Positions 5,701 to 8,001 of a DNA stretch of 8,001 nucleotides are shown piece by piece. The stretch covers positions 1 through 8,001 of the forward strand of contig JAFLJU010000670.1 in assembly GCA_022712835.1 (NCBI GenBank), read 5' to 3'. A program made the translations under genes and the position numbers. The stretch comes from Desulfobacteraceae bacterium. Lineage in GTDB: Bacteria; Desulfobacterota; Desulfobacteria; Desulfobacterales; Desulfobacteraceae. Below the pieces are notes generated by a model. The model ran no database searches. It saw only the letters and a list, made by a program, of their open reading frames with translations, and was not told the DNA's origin. Numbering within the stretch: the first letter of the stretch is position 1; each line of letters starts with the position of its first letter.

Positions 5701-5712
5701 AGGAAGAAGGGG
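5701..5712 (+). promoter_or_regulatory. Strong Shine-Dalgarno-like tract well upstream of the permease ATG
   Basis: AGGAAGAAGGGG is the best ribosome-binding sequence in this leader, yet it ends 45 bases before the ATG at 5758. It is correctly spaced for a TTG at 5723 that opens a 12-codon ORF, or for an in-frame but non-canonical ATT at 5722. It may load ribosomes that then reach the permease by coupling. Confidence 0.4.
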
Positions 5713-5757
5713 AAACCCGTCATTGTTGTTTCACATGGAACAAATGGCTGGACCAGA

Positions 5758-6858
5758 ATGAATCATCCAATTGAAAAATCCATTTCAAAAAAACCGCATA
5801 AAGAATCGGGATGGAACCGGATGATCTTCACGAACTTTTTTAATAGTATGTTAGCGCTATTTTCCCTCTTTCTTTGCGGAATGATCATGGTCTCCCTTTC
5901 CATGGGATATATTTCCATTCCCATGGAAGAACTTTTTAGAATGCTAGTGGGAAAAGTTTTCGGGACAATGGATATTGACACGCCTTCAAAAGAGATTTTT
6001 GCTGCGGTGATTTTTGATGTACGGCTACCCAGAATCCTCACCTGTGCGGCTGTTGGCGCCGCCCTTTCCATATCCGGTGTGCTGTTCCAGGGAATATTAT
6101 TGAATCCCCTGGCAGACCCTTACACCCTTGGAGTTTCAGCCGGAGCCGCCTTTGGGGCATGCATTGCGATTTTGCTGAATCTTGGGGCTGCCTTTGTTTC
6201 TATCCCGGCATTTGCATTCACCGGCGCCTGTGCCACCCTGTTTTTTGTCATTTTTTTATCCTATTCCTCCCCGGGAAAAGGATCTGTAAGCGGGCTTTCG
6301 TCCAACAATTTGATCCTCTCCGGCATTATTGTGGCGGCCATTCTTTCGGCCGGAATCAGTTTTTTAAAATTCCTTGCCAATGAACAGGTTTCCGTTATCA
6401 TTTTCTGGCTCATGGGCAGTTTTGCCTCCAAAACCTGGATGAACTTTTGGGTCATTTTGGGTTTTCTGGTCCTGGGATTTTTAATTGCCATCTATTTTGC
6501 CAGGGATCTGAATCTGATTTCCCTGGGAGACAAAGCCGCGTCCAGCCTGGGTGTGGACACAAAGAAAATAACCTTGCTTCTTTTGATAACCGGTTCCATG
6601 CTGGCTGCCATCTGCGTATCTGTCTCCGGGATCATCGGGTTTGTGGGACTTCTGGTTCCCCACATGGTTCGGCTTGTCACAGGACCTGACAACAGAAAGC
6701 TGCTTCCCGCTTCCATGATTGTCGGTGCTTTTTTACTGCTGTTGGCCGACACCATTACCCGGGCAGTGTTGCCCCATGAGATTCCCATCGGCATTCTCAC
6801 CGCTCTGATCGGCGGACCTGTCTTTTGCTGGATATTTAAAAGAAGCCGGTTGAGATAA
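5758..6858 (+). CDS. btuC: FecCD-family ABC permease, BtuC-like corrinoid importer subunit
   Basis: A 366-residue inner-membrane permease of the FecCD/BtuC family with about ten membrane segments starting near residue 28. Family motifs are strong. They include VSLSMGYISIP (45-55), VRLPRILTCAAVGAALSISG (88-107), NPLADPYTLGVSAGAAFGA (116-134), GFVGLLVPHMVR (294-305), GPDNRKLLPAS (309-319) and the EIPIGILTALIGGPVF ending (341-356). The fold serves both B12 and iron-siderophore uptake. The upstream cobalamin riboswitch is what favours corrinoid. The cytoplasmic N-terminus of about 27 residues is longer than in E. coli BtuC. The ATG at 5758 has only a weak GGA at 5750-5752. It overlaps the TGA (5759-5761) of a tiny upstream ORF as ATGA. 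The frame is open upstream to 5653 but lacks a standard start codon. The stop is followed after 3 bases by the ATPase gene. Confidence 0.88.
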   Translation: MNHPIEKSISKKPHKESGWNRMIFTNFFNSMLALFSLFLCGMIMVSLSMGYISIPMEELFRMLVGKVFGTMDIDTPSKEIFAAVIFDVRLPRILTCAAVGAALSISGVLFQGILLNPLADPYTLGVSAGAAFGACIAILLNLGAAFVSIPAFAFTGACATLFFVIFLSYSSPGKGSVSGLSSNNLILSGIIVAAILSAGISFLKFLANEQVSVIIFWLMGSFASKTWMNFWVILGFLVLGFLIAIYFARDLNLISLGDKAASSLGVDTKKITLLLLITGSMLAAICVSVSGIIGFVGLLVPHMVRLVTGPDNRKLLPASMIVGAFLLLLADTITRAVLPHEIPIGILTALIGGPVFCWIFKRSRLR

Positions 6859-6861
6859 CCC

Positions 6862-7638
6862 ATGGAAATCAACATTCAAAATATCTGGTTTTCCCATGGA
6901 GAAACCCCCATCATCAAGGATCTTTCCCATAGATTTTCCCCGGGGAAATTTCATGGGATCCTCGGCCCCAACGGAAGTGGAAAAACAACACTTCTGGACC
7001 TTATTTCGGGTTTCATGCCCCCTGACAAGGGAGAAATTCTCCTGGATGCGGCCAAACTTTCCATATTATCGAAAAATCAGATTGCCCAAACCCTCTCCCT
7101 GGTCTCCCAGGATTATTACATCAATTTTCCTTTCTCAGTGGAGGAGGTGGTGATGATGGGTAGACACCCCTTTATCAAACGGTTTTCCCACCCCTCCCAA
7201 TCAGATGTGGATGGGGTGACTCAAGCCATGGATATAACAGGAATCTCCCATCTTAAAAAACGACGAGTGACCCAATTGTCCGGGGGAGAGAAACAACGCT
7301 GCATTTTAGCCAGGGCCCTGTGCCAGGACACACCCGTACTGCTTTTAGACGAAGCATTTTCCAATATGGATATTAATCATACCCTGGCAATGCTGGGTCT
7401 TATAAAAAAAATGATCCAACGAACAAAGAAAACAATTATCTGTGTTCTCCATGATTTAAATCTTGCTGCAGCCTGGGCAGATGAAATTGTGTTTCTAAAG
7501 AACGGAGAAATTACGGCCAGCGGAAGCACCCAGGACACCATGACCCGGGAAAATATTGAACAGGTTTTTCAGGTTGAATCAAAGGTTGAATTTAATGACT
7601 ATGTCCAGGCAAAACAAGTCTACTTTAAAACCATATAA
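6862..7638 (+). CDS. btuD: ABC ATP-binding protein, BtuD/FecE-like corrinoid importer subunit
   Basis: A 258-residue ATPase that would power the BtuC-like permease from the cytoplasmic face. Walker A is GPNGSGKTT (35-43), the Q-loop residue is Q83 in LVSQD, and the FecE/BtuD-type VVMMGRHPF lies at 96-104. The signature is LSGGE (139-143), Walker B is VLLLDEAFSNMD (159-170) and the switch histidine is H197 in VLHDLN. The D-loop region reads EAFSNMD rather than the common EPTSALD, a normal variation in this group. The start lies 3 bases after the permease stop, so coupling is likely. Length and motifs fit iron-siderophore and B12 importers equally. The riboswitch upstream of the operon supports corrinoid. 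Confidence 0.88.
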   Translation: MEINIQNIWFSHGETPIIKDLSHRFSPGKFHGILGPNGSGKTTLLDLISGFMPPDKGEILLDAAKLSILSKNQIAQTLSLVSQDYYINFPFSVEEVVMMGRHPFIKRFSHPSQSDVDGVTQAMDITGISHLKKRRVTQLSGGEKQRCILARALCQDTPVLLLDEAFSNMDINHTLAMLGLIKKMIQRTKKTIICVLHDLNLAAAWADEIVFLKNGEITASGSTQDTMTRENIEQVFQVESKVEFNDYVQAKQVYFKTI

Positions 7639-8001
7639 GGCAAAACCACATAAGACAACCGCATATAAGTGGCTGACAATGGCTTTTTGCTGTTGCGTCT
7701 TTTGCTGGTGTATCATGGGTGTATTCACCCAATCCTTTGCGGCGGATATGATTATGGATAGCCGGGGCAGAAAGATTGAGGTTAAAACACCCTTTAAAAG
7801 GATCATCTCCCTTTATGGTGCTCACACGGAAAACCTTTTTTACCTGGGTCTTGAAGACCAGATCATAGGCGTCTCTGTGAATGACGTCTTTCCTGACCAG
7901 GCAAAGGAAAAACAAAAATTTTCCTACCACGATGATCCTGAAAAATTTATCGGAAGTATGCCGGATCTGGTATTGATCCGGCCCATGATCGACAATGGAT
8001 A
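7601..8001 (+). CDS. btuF: N-terminal part of a BtuF-like periplasmic binding protein (runs off the window)
   Basis: An open frame of 133 codons from the ATG at 7601 to the window edge, with no stop. The segment RIISLYGAHTENLFYLGL and its continuation to VS (67-92) match the start of cobalamin/iron-complex binding proteins (TroA/BtuF fold). The pattern of PDLVLIRP (121-128) fits the same domain. A signal peptide is clear: a basic n-region rich in Lys (6-23), a hydrophobic core about 25-42, and a likely cleavage site at SFA-A or FAA-D (about 47-48). The ATG at 7601 overlaps the ATPase gene by 38 bases and supplies the basic n-region. The alternative ATG at 7679 has AAGTGG 6 bases upstream but would leave a signal with no positive charge. 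The hydrophobic core holds five Cys in MAFCCCVFCWC, which is unusual. It would deliver corrinoid to the adjacent permease. Confidence 0.78.
   Translation, partial: MSRQNKSTLKPYKAKPHKTTAYKWLTMAFCCCVFCWCIMGVFTQSFAADMIMDSRGRKIEVKTPFKRIISLYGAHTENLFYLGLEDQIIGVSVNDVFPDQAKEKQKFSYHDDPEKFIGSMPDLVLIRPMIDNG

Noticed and set aside
5683..5757. The permease frame upstream of the ATG translates to GKPVIVVSHGTNGWTR, which resembles the start of a CbiK/CbiX-type chelatase (VVSHGT).
   Set aside because: Only about 20 residues fit, there is no start codon upstream, and the frame runs straight into the permease with no chelatase body. Probably chance, or at most a short N-terminal extension.
5758..7638. Assignment of the importer to iron-siderophore or heme uptake.
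   Set aside because: Permease and ATPase motifs alone permit it, but the cobalamin riboswitch directly upstream makes corrinoid uptake the better reading.
7579..7930. Minus-strand open frames over the btuD end and btuF start.
   Set aside because: They are shadows of the BtuF-like coding frame, which has a signal peptide and family motifs on the plus strand.

Overview
The window looks like a chromosomal stretch of an anaerobic Gram-negative bacterium. A Desulfobacterota (sulfate-reducer type) host is my best guess. The guess rests on signal-peptide style, gene content (a KamA-family radical SAM enzyme, a cobalamin-riboswitch transporter operon, FetAB) and moderate GC coding with AT-rich spacers. 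It is not based on any marker gene.

Left part (1-3544, minus strand): a tightly packed unit, transcribed right to left. In order it holds a KamA-type radical SAM/PLP aminomutase-like enzyme (3544-2489), a family-3 amino-acid-type solute-binding protein with a signal peptide and an added C-terminal membrane anchor (2463-1501), a divergent SDF/DAACS-family secondary transporter (1433-108), and the first 35 codons of a membrane-anchored protein that leaves the window (105-1). Gaps are 25, 67 and 2 bases. A TTGACA-17-TTAAAT promoter candidate precedes the enzyme. The transporter has lost most of the residues that define canonical glutamate/aspartate carriers, while the binding protein keeps the Arg and Asp that usually hold an alpha-amino acid. 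The unit could therefore make, sense or move an unusual amino acid, perhaps a beta-amino acid. That role is inference.

Middle (3545-3890): an AT-rich divergent intergenic region with promoter candidates for both directions and a 7-9-7 inverted repeat over the rightward promoter. It is followed on the plus strand by fetA-fetB (3891-5304), an ABC ATPase and an UPF0014 permease of the FetAB type, linked in E. coli to iron export and peroxide resistance. Two weak hairpins follow fetB.

Right part (5365-8001, plus strand): a good promoter (TTGACA-17-TATTTT), a clear cobalamin riboswitch (about 5403-5572), a strong intrinsic terminator (5630-5665), then a corrinoid-type ABC importer. This consists of a FecCD/BtuC permease (5758-6858), a BtuD-type ATPase (6862-7638) and the start of a BtuF-like periplasmic binding protein (7601 to the window end). 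The layout implies transcription attenuation: bound corrinoid ends transcription before the importer genes. The permease start is odd. The best Shine-Dalgarno-like tract lies 45 bases upstream and in front of a short ORF that overlaps the permease ATG.

I see no tRNA, rRNA, CRISPR array, insertion sequence or phage gene. The most interesting part is the left operon. The rest is recognisable transport biology with some unusual control details.
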